Source: Akkermansiaceae bacterium UBA1518 | GTDB taxonomy: Bacteria; Verrucomicrobiota; Verrucomicrobiia; Verrucomicrobiales; Akkermansiaceae | NCBI GenBank assembly: GCA_002323895.1 | Contig: DCQM01000159.1 | Location: forward strand, 1 to 21,934 | Direction: 5' to 3' | Length of the DNA: 21,934 bases | Shown: positions 1 through 7,619 of the stretch, in pieces | Numbering within the stretch: the first letter of the stretch is position 1 | Layout of the letters: every line of letters begins with the position of its first letter | The notes under the pieces: model-generated | Told to the model about the DNA's origin: nothing | Seen by the model: the letters and a program-made list of their open reading frames with translations, nothing else | Databases searched by the model: none | Made by a program: the position numbers and the translations under genes

Positions 1-136
1 AAAATAACCGACTGCCGAGGTTCCTCTTGTTTTAAAAAAAATCAAGAAATTGAACACTAGGAATTATTGATGATCATTACTGACAAATGAGATCTTGGCC
101 TTCGCTCACGGGGACGTAAGATCGGCCCGCAATAAG

Positions 137-2287
137 ATGCCCCCAAGAAAGAAGGCCCCAAGAAAGGCTGGCCGAAACAGATCAGCTAAGAAAAAGGCTC
201 CAAAGTTAAACTTTAAAGCCCGTGATTTCTTTTTGGCTCCGTTCCGCATCATTCTACACCTCACCTCTAGATTTTCTTTTTGGTTGAAGTGGCCATCTCG
301 AATCGGCCTATCACTAGCTTTTATCGGAAGTGTTTTCGGCACCTGTATCTCTCTCGTATACTACACAATTGCATCCACTTACGACCTCGAGGACGTGGTT
401 CAAATGCCTGCCCGAACTGAAATCAAGGATCGGGAAGGGCATATTCTTAAAAACTCAGCTGGACAAGAAATCGGATTTCTCCACGGAAAAAATCGGAGAA
501 TCATTACCTATTCAGACGTTCCCTCACACTTTGTCGACGCCCTCATTGCACAAGAGGACAAGCGCTTTCGCAGCCATGGCGCGGTTGATTTTCGGTCGAT
601 GGCACGCGTTGCATGGCGCGCCTTAACCCGTGGCAAACTTGAAGGGGGTGGAACACTTAGCATGCAGCTCGCACGCAATAGCTTTGCCCTAAAAAAACAA
701 AATGAAGGTATTGTAGGAGGAATTCATCGGAAGATTCTCGAGACATTCATCGCAGTTCGAATCGAATCCGATTTTGAAAAAAATGAGATCCTTGAACACT
801 ATATGAATCGAATTTTTTGGGGTGGGTCGCTCCGAGGGGTTGAAGTCGCCGCTCATACTTACTTCAACAAATCAGCCAAGGAACTAACTCTAGAACAATC
901 AGCCCTTTTAGTTGGCATCATCCGCGCTCCCAATAAATTCTCTCCCTTCCGCCACCTTGAAAAAGCCAAGCTTCAACGAGATTGGGTTCTCGAAAAAATG
1001 GTCGAGAATGATGCGATTACGCAAGATGAAGCTGATGCCGCTCGCAAACAACCACTCAAAGTTTCTTCACCAAACAATCTCCGGGAAGGAAGCTATGCGC
1101 TCGATGCCATTCGCCGTGATTTAAAAAGAATCCTCGAGGAAGAGAACATCCTTGATGGTGGACTAATCATCGAAACTACGATCGATCCAAATATTCAGGA
1201 ACTAGCCGAACGCTCGATGGAAAAACGCTTGGCGCAAGTCGAACAAAGACGGGGCTTTCCCCATCAAAACAGATCTCAGTGGAATGGCCGGGGCGCCCCA
1301 AATTACCTCCAAGGTGCAACCGTGGTTATTGATAACGAAACCGGGGGAGTTCTTGCCATCGTGGGCGGGCGAAATGCAAACGAATCACAGTTCAACCGTG
1401 CCCTCCAATCCGAACGACAGATTGGGTCCCTCTTCAAACCCTTTATGTTCCTCGCGGCTTTCGACCGAGGTGTAAAACCTTATGACACCATAAGCGATGC
1501 CCCCATTAGGCCAGGCGAAATTCGGGACGCCAATCTAGATTGGAACCCCGCAAATTCCGATGGAAAATATTACCTGGAAATACCCGTCAGAAAATCGCTC
1601 GTTGAATCACGTAACACTTCGGCGATTCGAGTGGCTGCAAAAGCCGGGATGGAAAATATCGTCGCGGTGGCTCGGTCATCCGGCTTCAATGTGAGCAACA
1701 TCCCACTGCTCCCCTCTTCCTTTTTGGGATCTTGGGGTGCTTCAGCAGAGGCCGTAGCGAGCGCATACACCATCTTTCCAAATGGCGGCACCAGATTTCG
1801 CCCTTACTACATTCAGACCATCAAAGATCGTTCCGGTGAGATCATTTGGAGAAATGGCCCCATCGCATATCAAGCTGCTGATGAGAAATCGGCCTGGGAA
1901 GTTTCTCGTATTCTTGAGGACGTAAACAAAAACGGAACCGGGAGAGCGATTCGTTCGACTTATGGTTTTCGAGCTCCATCCGGAGGTAAAACTGGCACTA
2001 CTAATGGTCCTACCGATGGTTGGTATACAGGCTACACTTCAGCTTTAACCTGCGCTGTTTGGGTGGGAATGGATGATGGAAAAACAATCCTCAAAGGAAG
2101 CTCAGGAGCTAGCCTCGCATTGCCAATTTGGGTTGATATCATGAAAGGATCCGATCGGCTCCCAAACATCAAAAATGGACCCATTGCCCCAGCACGTGAT
2201 TTGGTTGTCGAACCAGTAAACGATGAAGTCCCCCGGGCCATCCCAGTCAACGACGACGAAATCCCCCTCGCCATCCCAGCCCGCTGA
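137..2287 (+). CDS. Class A penicillin-binding protein (bifunctional peptidoglycan transglycosylase/transpeptidase)
   Basis: Polymerises lipid II into glycan strands and cross-links the stem peptides; anchored in the inner membrane with its catalytic domains in the periplasm. From the ATG at 137 it is 716 aa. A very basic cytoplasmic tail (MPPRKKAPRKAGR) is followed by one membrane segment around residues 55-80. The GT51 glycosyltransferase domain shows QEDKRF..H (Glu140), GGGTLSMQLARN and RKILE...ILEHYMN. The transpeptidase domain shows SLFK (Ser431 nucleophile), SRN (Ser491) and GGKTGTTNG (Lys618). All catalytic motifs are intact. The tail after KTG is short and ends in two copies of a PxAIPVND/PLAIPA-like stretch. 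An in-frame TTG at 95 would add 14 residues; the ATG is preferred because the added residues do not look like part of the family, but neither start has a clear Shine-Dalgarno. The IGSLxKP motif resembles PBP1B more than PBP1C. It stands alone, with no partner gene visible upstream. Confidence 0.93.
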   Translation: MPPRKKAPRKAGRNRSAKKKAPKLNFKARDFFLAPFRIILHLTSRFSFWLKWPSRIGLSLAFIGSVFGTCISLVYYTIASTYDLEDVVQMPARTEIKDREGHILKNSAGQEIGFLHGKNRRIITYSDVPSHFVDALIAQEDKRFRSHGAVDFRSMARVAWRALTRGKLEGGGTLSMQLARNSFALKKQNEGIVGGIHRKILETFIAVRIESDFEKNEILEHYMNRIFWGGSLRGVEVAAHTYFNKSAKELTLEQSALLVGIIRAPNKFSPFRHLEKAKLQRDWVLEKMVENDAITQDEADAARKQPLKVSSPNNLREGSYALDAIRRDLKRILEEENILDGGLIIETTIDPNIQELAERSMEKRLAQVEQRRGFPHQNRSQWNGRGAPNYLQGATVVIDNETGGVLAIVGGRNANESQFNRALQSERQIGSLFKPFMFLAAFDRGVKPYDTISDAPIRPGEIRDANLDWNPANSDGKYYLEIPVRKSLVESRNTSAIRVAAKAGMENIVAVARSSGFNVSNIPLLPSSFLGSWGASAEAVASAYTIFPNGGTRFRPYYIQTIKDRSGEIIWRNGPIAYQAADEKSAWEVSRILEDVNKNGTGRAIRSTYGFRAPSGGKTGTTNGPTDGWYTGYTSALTCAVWVGMDDGKTILKGSSGASLALPIWVDIMKGSDRLPNIKNGPIAPARDLVVEPVNDEVPRAIPVNDDEIPLAIPAR

Positions 2288-2508
2288 TCTAATTCTCTGG
2301 ATACTGGGACATCTCCAGGGCCGACTAGGATTCCAGTTTCGATGACAGGCATTTCCCCAAGAACGTTTCCGAGCTCAGTCCCGCCCATCACCAACATTGA
2401 TCCACCGCGACCGTGATCGGTCCCGAAAGAAGAATTCTCAGCAACACGGCGACCAAACTCTGTCATTACAACTACGGTCACCGCATTCATTAGCTCGCCA
2501 TGATCATT
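2288..2508 (-). pseudogene. Remnant of a DUF1501 gene, truncated at both ends
   Basis: Read on the minus strand from about 2508, the translation gives HGELMNAVTVVVMTEFGRRV, then GTDHGRGGSMLVMGG and GPGDVPVS. This is the highly conserved C-terminal core of DUF1501 proteins (family pattern VVVMSEFGR..EN..GTDHG.G..M.V.GG). Upstream the frame meets a stop at 2509-2511, and downstream the similarity ends where the frame enters the 3' end of the penicillin-binding protein gene. About 73 codons of a protein normally near 400-480 aa remain. An ATG at 2490 lies inside the conserved core and is not a real start. DUF1501 proteins are typically Tat-exported and abundant in Planctomycetes and Verrucomicrobia, often beside DUF1800/DUF1549 genes; none of those partners is left here. 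Likely a decaying deletion scar. The rest of the gap to the sulfatase (2509-2641) is A/T-rich and shows no gene. Confidence 0.75.
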
Positions 2509-2641
2509 TCAAAAAATTCCTTTCCATATTTTTAATTGCTAGAAGAACTACATATACCAGCAAAAAAAAGTAACACTTCATTTTAAAACCTGAGTGTTTT
2601 ACTACTTCCCGACTGCAATCACAGCTCATATCTTATCAGGG

Positions 2642-4063
2642 ATGTTATTCAAATGCCTTCTTCTTTCCCTCATCGCTTTGATGAGTTCCCAAGCGAAACC
2701 TAAACCCAACATCGTCATCATCTTGGTCGATGATATGGGCTATGGCGATCCAGGGTGCTTTAATTCCAGATCAATGATTAGCACCCCACACATCGATTCA
2801 TTAGCGCGCGAAGGCATGAAATTCACCGATGCTCACGCTCCAGGTCCTCTTTGCCACATGTCACGATACGGCCTACTCACCGGTCGTTATCCTTTCCGCA
2901 CGAATGTGGGACTCTGGCCAAAGAACCCCTTGATTAAAGAGGGTCAAATGACTATCGCCTCTCTGGCAAAATCACAGGGATATAAGACCTCAATGGTCGG
3001 CAAATGGCATGTCGGCTTCAAAGAAAACGGATACGACAAACCACTCCCTGGGGGACCCGTTGACCGCGGGTTTGATTCCTACTTTGGTATTCGCGCTTCA
3101 ACAGATATCCCGCCTTATTTTTACATACGGAACAACAAAGCCGTTCACCCACCCACTGGACACATCGAGAAAGAACTCTCACCAGAACAAACTGGCTGGA
3201 ATGGCATTCAGGGCCGAATGCGCCGGGCGGGTGGAATCTCACCAGATATGAATATCGATGATGTCCTCCCAAACTTCACTGACGAAGCGGTGAAAATCAT
3301 CAGGACACATCAGAAAAAAAAGCCATTGATGCTCTACTTAGCCTACCCTGCCCCCCATACTCCTTGGCTTCCATCGGAGGAATTTCTGGGTAAAAGTAAG
3401 GTCGGTATTTATGGCGATTTTGTCATGATGGTGGATGCTCAAGTTGGCAAGGTGCTCACAGCCCTTGAAAGGGCGAAAATGGACAAAGATACCCTCGTCA
3501 TCTTTACATCCGACAATGGCCCATGCTGGTTTGACAAGGATGTCACAAAATATGGTCACGACTCTCAAGGAGGTCTCCGAGGTATGAAGGCAGACGCATG
3601 GGAGGCCGGGCATCGAATGCCTTTCGTAGCCCGTTGGCCCGGCGTCACCAAGCCAGACTCCACAAGTAAACAACTCATCTGCTTTACCGACTTTTTGGCC
3701 ACCTTCGCCGACATTATGGGAGCTGAAATACCAAAAGAAGCAGGTCCCGATAGCTTCAGCTTTCTTCCGTCGCTCAAAGGAAAACCTTCCCTGCGAGATA
3801 CCTTTGTAATGCGAGCCGGAAGCGCCAAAGTAATGACGGTTCGCGAAGGTCACTGGAAACTAATTGACGCGCTCGGATCAGGGGGCTTCAGCAGGCCAAA
3901 AAACGTAAAGCCTAAACCAGCAGGGGCTACCGGACAGCTCTATCATCTCGGAAAAGATCCCTCCGAATCTAAAAATCTGTTCCTAGAACACCCTGAGATC
4001 GTCAAGCGGCTCTTCTCAAAGCTGAAAGCTGTAAAAAACGTTTCACACCGACACCTTAAATAG
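2642..4063 (+). CDS. Secreted sulfatase with atypical C-H-M-S-R active-site motif
   Basis: Family S1 (formylglycine-dependent) sulfatase, 473 aa, expected to hydrolyse sulfate esters outside the cytoplasm. The N-terminus MLFKCLLLSLIALMSSQA is a typical Sec signal peptide; this is why the ATG at 2642 is preferred over an upstream in-frame GTG at 2594, which would put 16 residues in front of it. Visible sulfatase elements: metal ligands in ILVDDMGYGD (Asp30-Asp31), GKWHVG (Lys121, His123), SDNG (Asp291-Asn292) and the late LRGMKADAWEAGHRMPF segment. The catalytic signature, normally C-x-P/A-S-R, reads C71-H-M-S-R followed by YGLLTGRY, so the modified cysteine and the arginine are kept but the central Pro/Ala is Met. 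The stop lies one base before the next gene, so it is the first gene of a three-gene operon. Substrate cannot be told from sequence; sulfated polysaccharide is a reasonable guess. Confidence 0.93.
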   Translation: MLFKCLLLSLIALMSSQAKPKPNIVIILVDDMGYGDPGCFNSRSMISTPHIDSLAREGMKFTDAHAPGPLCHMSRYGLLTGRYPFRTNVGLWPKNPLIKEGQMTIASLAKSQGYKTSMVGKWHVGFKENGYDKPLPGGPVDRGFDSYFGIRASTDIPPYFYIRNNKAVHPPTGHIEKELSPEQTGWNGIQGRMRRAGGISPDMNIDDVLPNFTDEAVKIIRTHQKKKPLMLYLAYPAPHTPWLPSEEFLGKSKVGIYGDFVMMVDAQVGKVLTALERAKMDKDTLVIFTSDNGPCWFDKDVTKYGHDSQGGLRGMKADAWEAGHRMPFVARWPGVTKPDSTSKQLICFTDFLATFADIMGAEIPKEAGPDSFSFLPSLKGKPSLRDTFVMRAGSAKVMTVREGHWKLIDALGSGGFSRPKNVKPKPAGATGQLYHLGKDPSESKNLFLEHPEIVKRLFSKLKAVKNVSHRHLK

Positions 4064-4064
4064 A

Positions 4065-4952
4065 ATGACGCCATCCCGAAGAAATTTTCTCGCCGGCCTA
4101 GGCACCGCAGCACTTACCTCGCCCGGAGCTGCTCAAGACGAAATCGCCCGTAAAGGCCGTATCAAACAAGTGATCGCCGCATGGCCTTTCATGGTCGGAG
4201 CTAAGTGGACACCACTAGACCTCATCTCAAATGCCAAAAAGCTAGGCATCGCTGGAGTCGAACTCTTCTCCTCCGAGCAACTTTCCCTCCTGAAAAACAC
4301 TGGACTAGTTTGTGCTGCCACCAAATCTCATAACTTCGAACGGGGTATGAACAACAAAGGTCATCATCCCGAAATCTTTTCAGTCTTAGAAAAAGCCATT
4401 ACTGCAACCGGAGCTGCTGGGTTCCAAAATGTTATGACTTTCACTGGCCTACTCGATACCACTCATCACAAAAATGGCAGTAAAGTCTCGATCGAAAAAG
4501 GAGTCAAAAACTGTATTGAAGGATTCAAAAAAATGGCACAAGTTGCCGAAAAACATAACGTTACCCTTATCCTCGAGCCTTTAAATTCCAAGATCGCTGA
4601 AAACATGAAAGGTCACCCTGGTTATCAGGGCGACCACGTCGATGATTGCGTCGAAATTGTCAAAGCGGTCTCCTCTCCATCCTTCAAAATCTTATTTGAC
4701 GCCTATCACGTGCAAATCATGGATGGAGATCTCATCCGCCGAATTGAGCAGCACCACGAGTTTATCGGCCATGTCCAGATCGCCGGAAATCCCGGACGTG
4801 GGGAAATCGGCGACGACCAAGAAATTAATTATCGAGGAATTATGAAAGCCCTCCTTAAGGTCAACTACTCAGGCTACGTCGGTCACGAATGGATTCCTAC
4901 CGGCGACCCGATGAAGGGACTCAAAGAGGCTATTCAAATTTGTGATATTTAA
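4065..4952 (+). CDS. Tat-exported sugar isomerase/epimerase-like TIM barrel (hydroxypyruvate isomerase-like)
   Basis: 295-aa protein of the xylose isomerase-like TIM-barrel superfamily (AP_endonuc_2), closest in style to hydroxypyruvate isomerase Hyi. The N-terminus MTPSRRNFLAGLGTAA is a twin-arginine signal, so the enzyme is probably exported folded with its cofactor. Likely metal/catalytic residues, in the family's order and spacing, are Glu171 (LILEPLN), Asp212 (FDAYH), Gln238 (HVQIAG) and Glu275 (GHEW), with the GEIGDDQEINY segment between the last two. Start is one base after the sulfatase stop and the next sulfatase begins 11 bases downstream, so all three are surely co-transcribed. The role could be isomerisation of a sugar released after desulfation; the exact reaction is not predictable, and many exported members of this family in Planctomycetes and Verrucomicrobia have no known substrate. 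Confidence 0.85.
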   Translation: MTPSRRNFLAGLGTAALTSPGAAQDEIARKGRIKQVIAAWPFMVGAKWTPLDLISNAKKLGIAGVELFSSEQLSLLKNTGLVCAATKSHNFERGMNNKGHHPEIFSVLEKAITATGAAGFQNVMTFTGLLDTTHHKNGSKVSIEKGVKNCIEGFKKMAQVAEKHNVTLILEPLNSKIAENMKGHPGYQGDHVDDCVEIVKAVSSPSFKILFDAYHVQIMDGDLIRRIEQHHEFIGHVQIAGNPGRGEIGDDQEINYRGIMKALLKVNYSGYVGHEWIPTGDPMKGLKEAIQICDI

Positions 4953-4963
4953 GCCCTATTCTT

Positions 4964-6493
4964 ATGAAAAAACTGATTCTCTTTCTCGCCACCCTTAACC
5001 TAACTCAAGGTTCTCCGGTCGACGGATCAAAGCCCAATATCATTTTCATCCTTTCAGATGATATGGGATGGAACGAACCAGCCTTTAATGGAGGCCAAGC
5101 CAATCTCACACCACATATCACGAAGCTTCGATCACAAGGAGTTAGCCTAGACCAATTCTATGTTCATGCTGTTTGCGCTCCTAGCCGCGCCGCCTTCCTG
5201 ACAGGACGATACGCCTTTCGGACTTGGAGTGATTGGCGCTCGGAAGATTTTGGAAAACCTAGCTATCTGGCTAAACTCGGTATGAAGTTGGTCAAGAATG
5301 AGGCTGGCGACGAAACGCGACGAATTCACGGGGTGGCGACCGAAGAACGCACAATCGCAGAAGCCTTAAAAGAGGCGGGATACTTCACCTCTATCTCCGG
5401 CAAATGGCACTGCGGAGAATGGCTCCCTGGTCAACTCCCGATGGGTCAGGGCTTCGACCATCAATACGGTCATTACGGATGGGGTATTGACTACAACGAT
5501 AAAACGATTCCGCACAATGCGCCTGCCCGCTTCGCGGTTTACGACTGGCACAGGAACCAGAAACCCGTATTTGAGCCGGGTTACAGCACAGACTTAATCG
5601 CTAACGAAGCCGTTCGCGTGATCGCAGACCACCGCATGAAGCGGCAAGGTCAACCCCTCTTCATGTATGTCGCCTTCAACGCCGTTCATGGTCCTCTTGA
5701 GGAAATTCCTCGCTATACGGAAAGGCATAGCAAACGACATGCAGCCTTAAAATGTCTTGATGATGCTGTCGGACTTATCGTAAACGCGATCGATCTAAGT
5801 GGATTCCGAGATAATACGCTCATAATCTTTTCGAACGATAATGGAGGCCTCCGAGAAGAAATGAACACGCCCTATCGCGGAACCAAGAATACAAACTACG
5901 AAGGCGGGGTCCGCGTGCCCTGCGTGATGCGCTGGCCTGAAAAAATTAAAGCAAATTCCAAAAATAGCGGAATGATCCACATCACCGATCTTTTCAGCAC
6001 CTTCGCCACTCTTGCAGGAGCTTCACTCAATCAAGAACGCCCTCTGGATGGAAAAAATATGACCAATCTTCTTTTTTCGGGATCACCGAGCCCCCGCGAT
6101 GAGATCATTTTTGAAGTTTCTGGCAGTGTTCGATTTCCTGCAATTCGAAAAGGGAAATATAAATTGGTCGGGAAAGAACTTTATGATCTTAAAATTGATC
6201 CTTCCGAAAAAAACGATATCGCCGCCAAATACCCAAAAATCGTAAAACAACTCAATGATAGAGTGACTGCGACTGGAAAGGAGCGACCTGCTTTAAAAGG
6301 AATAAATCGTCTCATGTCGCCTGCCCTCCCTTGGGTTTACGGACAAAAGGAAAACGCAAATGTGCCAGATTGGGTGAAACAGGAGGTTCAAAAAATCCGA
6401 AAGACCCAACCGCAGCAATGGCCACCGGGTAAAACTCCATGGCCTCAGGCACCGAAAGACGGAAAGATTATCTATACCGGTGACGGACGCTGA
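4964..6493 (+). CDS. Secreted sulfatase with canonical C-A-P-S-R motif
   Basis: 509-aa family S1 sulfatase, last gene of the operon. Signal peptide MKKLILFLATLNLTQGS, then metal ligands in ILSDDMGWNE (Asp32-Asp33). The formylglycine site is C71-A-P-S-R followed by AAFLTGRY, the canonical C-x-P-S-R target of the formylglycine-generating enzyme. GKWHCG (Lys147, His149) and SNDNGG (Asp292-Asn293) complete the active site, and the TPYRGTKNTNYEGGVRVP segment is the usual late sulfatase signature. It is clearly diverged from the first sulfatase of the operon, so the two probably act on different sulfate esters of one substrate rather than being a recent duplication. No maturase gene lies nearby, so an FGE encoded elsewhere would be needed. 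The C-terminal extension rich in Pro, Lys and Trp (from about residue 460) has no recognised domain. Confidence 0.95.
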   Translation: MKKLILFLATLNLTQGSPVDGSKPNIIFILSDDMGWNEPAFNGGQANLTPHITKLRSQGVSLDQFYVHAVCAPSRAAFLTGRYAFRTWSDWRSEDFGKPSYLAKLGMKLVKNEAGDETRRIHGVATEERTIAEALKEAGYFTSISGKWHCGEWLPGQLPMGQGFDHQYGHYGWGIDYNDKTIPHNAPARFAVYDWHRNQKPVFEPGYSTDLIANEAVRVIADHRMKRQGQPLFMYVAFNAVHGPLEEIPRYTERHSKRHAALKCLDDAVGLIVNAIDLSGFRDNTLIIFSNDNGGLREEMNTPYRGTKNTNYEGGVRVPCVMRWPEKIKANSKNSGMIHITDLFSTFATLAGASLNQERPLDGKNMTNLLFSGSPSPRDEIIFEVSGSVRFPAIRKGKYKLVGKELYDLKIDPSEKNDIAAKYPKIVKQLNDRVTATGKERPALKGINRLMSPALPWVYGQKENANVPDWVKQEVQKIRKTQPQQWPPGKTPWPQAPKDGKIIYTGDGR

Positions 6494-6509
6494 GCAAACG
6501 ACAGCGTCC
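6485..6509. terminator. Hairpin between convergent genes
   Basis: Perfect 8-bp inverted repeat GGACGCTG (6485-6492) and CAGCGTCC (6502-6509) with a 9-base loop. It covers the sulfatase stop codon and ends just before the stop of the leftward membrane-protein gene. There is no long T tract on either side, so it may be a weak bidirectional terminator or a 3'-end stabilising hairpin. Confidence 0.5.
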
Positions 6510-6510
6510 T

Positions 6511-7056
6511 TCAAGTGGGTCTTATCGCAAAGAACGCGACACCGATCGGGAGCAAGAGACTTCCAAGTTCAAAATAAATTCCGGGACGGTAAACGATCCT
6601 TATTTTTTCTAGTGTCAATCGTTCGCTAGCGTCAACTGCTTCAGCTCCACTTTCAATCCCGGTCATTCTATTTAATTTAACGATTTTCTGCTCCATGGGA
6701 AATCCAAGCTTCATTTGCAATCCGATCAGAATGAGAGCCATAGCAGCAAGGGCCGGTAGAGCAGGTGAAGGTGGCCCACCACCTAGCAATCCAATAAATG
6801 CGAGTAGTAGACCAAGGACGACACAACCTAAAGCAACCGCCACATACAACGCGGCATCAAAGCTTTCCCGGCTTTCGTCATCATCTTGATCTCCGAACTT
6901 TAATTTCACCTCTTCCCCAAGACTCCCCCCTCCTGTAACTGTCTGAAATCCAGATTGCGTGATTTTCGATTTATCGGAGCACTGGAAGTCCAACCAAGGT
7001 AGGAAAAAAAAGCCAAGTGCAGCAGCAAAGGAGAGAAAATTTACTTTGGAAACCAT
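6511..7056 (-). CDS. Small multi-span membrane protein of unknown function
   Basis: 181 aa from the ATG at 7056; an in-frame TTG at 7089 would add 11 residues that look unrelated to a membrane leader. I do not recognise the family. It has a first hydrophobic segment (VNFLSFAAALGFFFLPWLDF), a polar acidic stretch containing DQDDDESRES, two closely spaced membrane segments (LYVAVALGCVVLGLLLAFIG and LPALAAMALILIGLQ), a second polar loop, and a final hydrophobic helix (LGSLLLPIGVAFFAI) at the C-terminus, giving about four spans. The strong terminator at 7096-7128 separates it from rplQ, so it probably has its own promoter. It converges on the sulfatase operon with 17 bases between the stops. Confidence 0.7.
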   Translation of the reverse strand: MVSKVNFLSFAAALGFFFLPWLDFQCSDKSKITQSGFQTVTGGGSLGEEVKLKFGDQDDDESRESFDAALYVAVALGCVVLGLLLAFIGLLGGGPPSPALPALAAMALILIGLQMKLGFPMEQKIVKLNRMTGIESGAEAVDASERLTLEKIRIVYRPGIYFELGSLLLPIGVAFFAIRPT

Positions 7057-7095
7057 TTCTGGAGCAGATTGAAGAAAGGAATAACTCAAGCAACG

Positions 7096-7128
7096 AAAAA
7101 CGGCTGCCCTCCATCAGGAGGTCAGCCG
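7096..7128 (-). terminator. Rho-independent terminator after rplQ
   Basis: On the minus strand, CGGCTGACCTCC - TGAT - GGAGGGCAGCCG forms a GC-rich stem (one mismatch) immediately followed by TTTTT. It lies 27 bases beyond the rplQ stop, in the position expected for the end of an rpoA-rplQ transcript. Confidence 0.9.
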
Positions 7129-7154
7129 CTTGGAATTCGATTTAAGAGCTCTTT

Positions 7155-7580
7155 TTACTCTTCGCCCTCTTCTACAGCGTCATCAATATCGTCATCGATA
7201 TCAATATCGTCCCCAAGATTTTCCAAATCAACCCACTCGATGACTGCCATCGGAGCGGAATCGCTGGGGCGAGGGCCGAGCTTGGTGATCCGGCAAAAGC
7301 CGCCCGGACGATCACCGACGGCAGGAGCCACGATGTCAAAAAGACGTTTTACGCTATTCTTCTGGCGAAGGAAACGAAACGCCATCCGGCGAGCATGAAC
7401 GCCATCTTCTTTCTTTGTGAGGGTGACAAGCTTTTCAGCGATGGGCCGAAGCGCCTTAGCCTTGGCAAGCGTGGTCCGAATACGACCATGCTCGATGAGA
7501 GAGCAGGCTTGGTTGGCAAGCAGAGAACGACGATGACCGTCTTTGCGCTGGAGTCTTACTGTTTTACGACGATGTCTCAT
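7155..7580 (-). CDS. rplQ: 50S ribosomal protein L17
   Basis: Component of the large ribosomal subunit. The 141-aa product starts MRHRRKTVRLQR and continues HRRSLLANQACSLIEHGRI and KAKALRPIAEKLVTL, the unmistakable L17 core, ending with the PMAVIEWVD strand around residue 118. Beyond the core is a roughly 23-residue tail made almost only of Asp, Glu and Ile (14 acidic residues from 118 to 141), unusual for a ribosomal protein and absent from the 127-aa E. coli L17. Lies 39 bases downstream of rpoA, the usual gene order. No Shine-Dalgarno is visible before the ATG. Confidence 0.98.
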   Translation of the reverse strand: MRHRRKTVRLQRKDGHRRSLLANQACSLIEHGRIRTTLAKAKALRPIAEKLVTLTKKEDGVHARRMAFRFLRQKNSVKRLFDIVAPAVGDRPGGFCRITKLGPRPSDSAPMAVIEWVDLENLGDDIDIDDDIDDAVEEGEE

Positions 7581-7619
7581 CAGTTTGTTTATTTCTAAAT
7601 TGCAATATTGAAGCGACCT

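Noticed and set aside
50..77. TTGAAC and GATCAT with 16 bases between as the promoter of the penicillin-binding protein gene
   Set aside because: Each element matches the consensus at only about four of six positions, and the region is A/T-rich, so a chance match is likely.
2032..2490. A 152-codon open frame on the minus strand as an intact gene
   Set aside because: Its first third is the DUF1501 core, but the rest is simply antisense to the 3' end of the penicillin-binding protein gene. It was kept only as a remnant from 2288 to 2508.
2594..2641. GTG at 2594 as the start of the first sulfatase
   Set aside because: It would place 16 residues in front of a textbook signal peptide that starts at the ATG at 2642.
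3338..3853. A 171-codon minus-strand open frame
   Set aside because: It lies wholly within the sulfatase gene, and its translation shows no domain or sensible composition; it is a shadow of the coding strand.
7155..7230. Near-repeats of GTCATC/GATATC as a regulatory repeat array
   Set aside because: They encode the acidic Asp/Ile tail of L17 in frame, which explains them.
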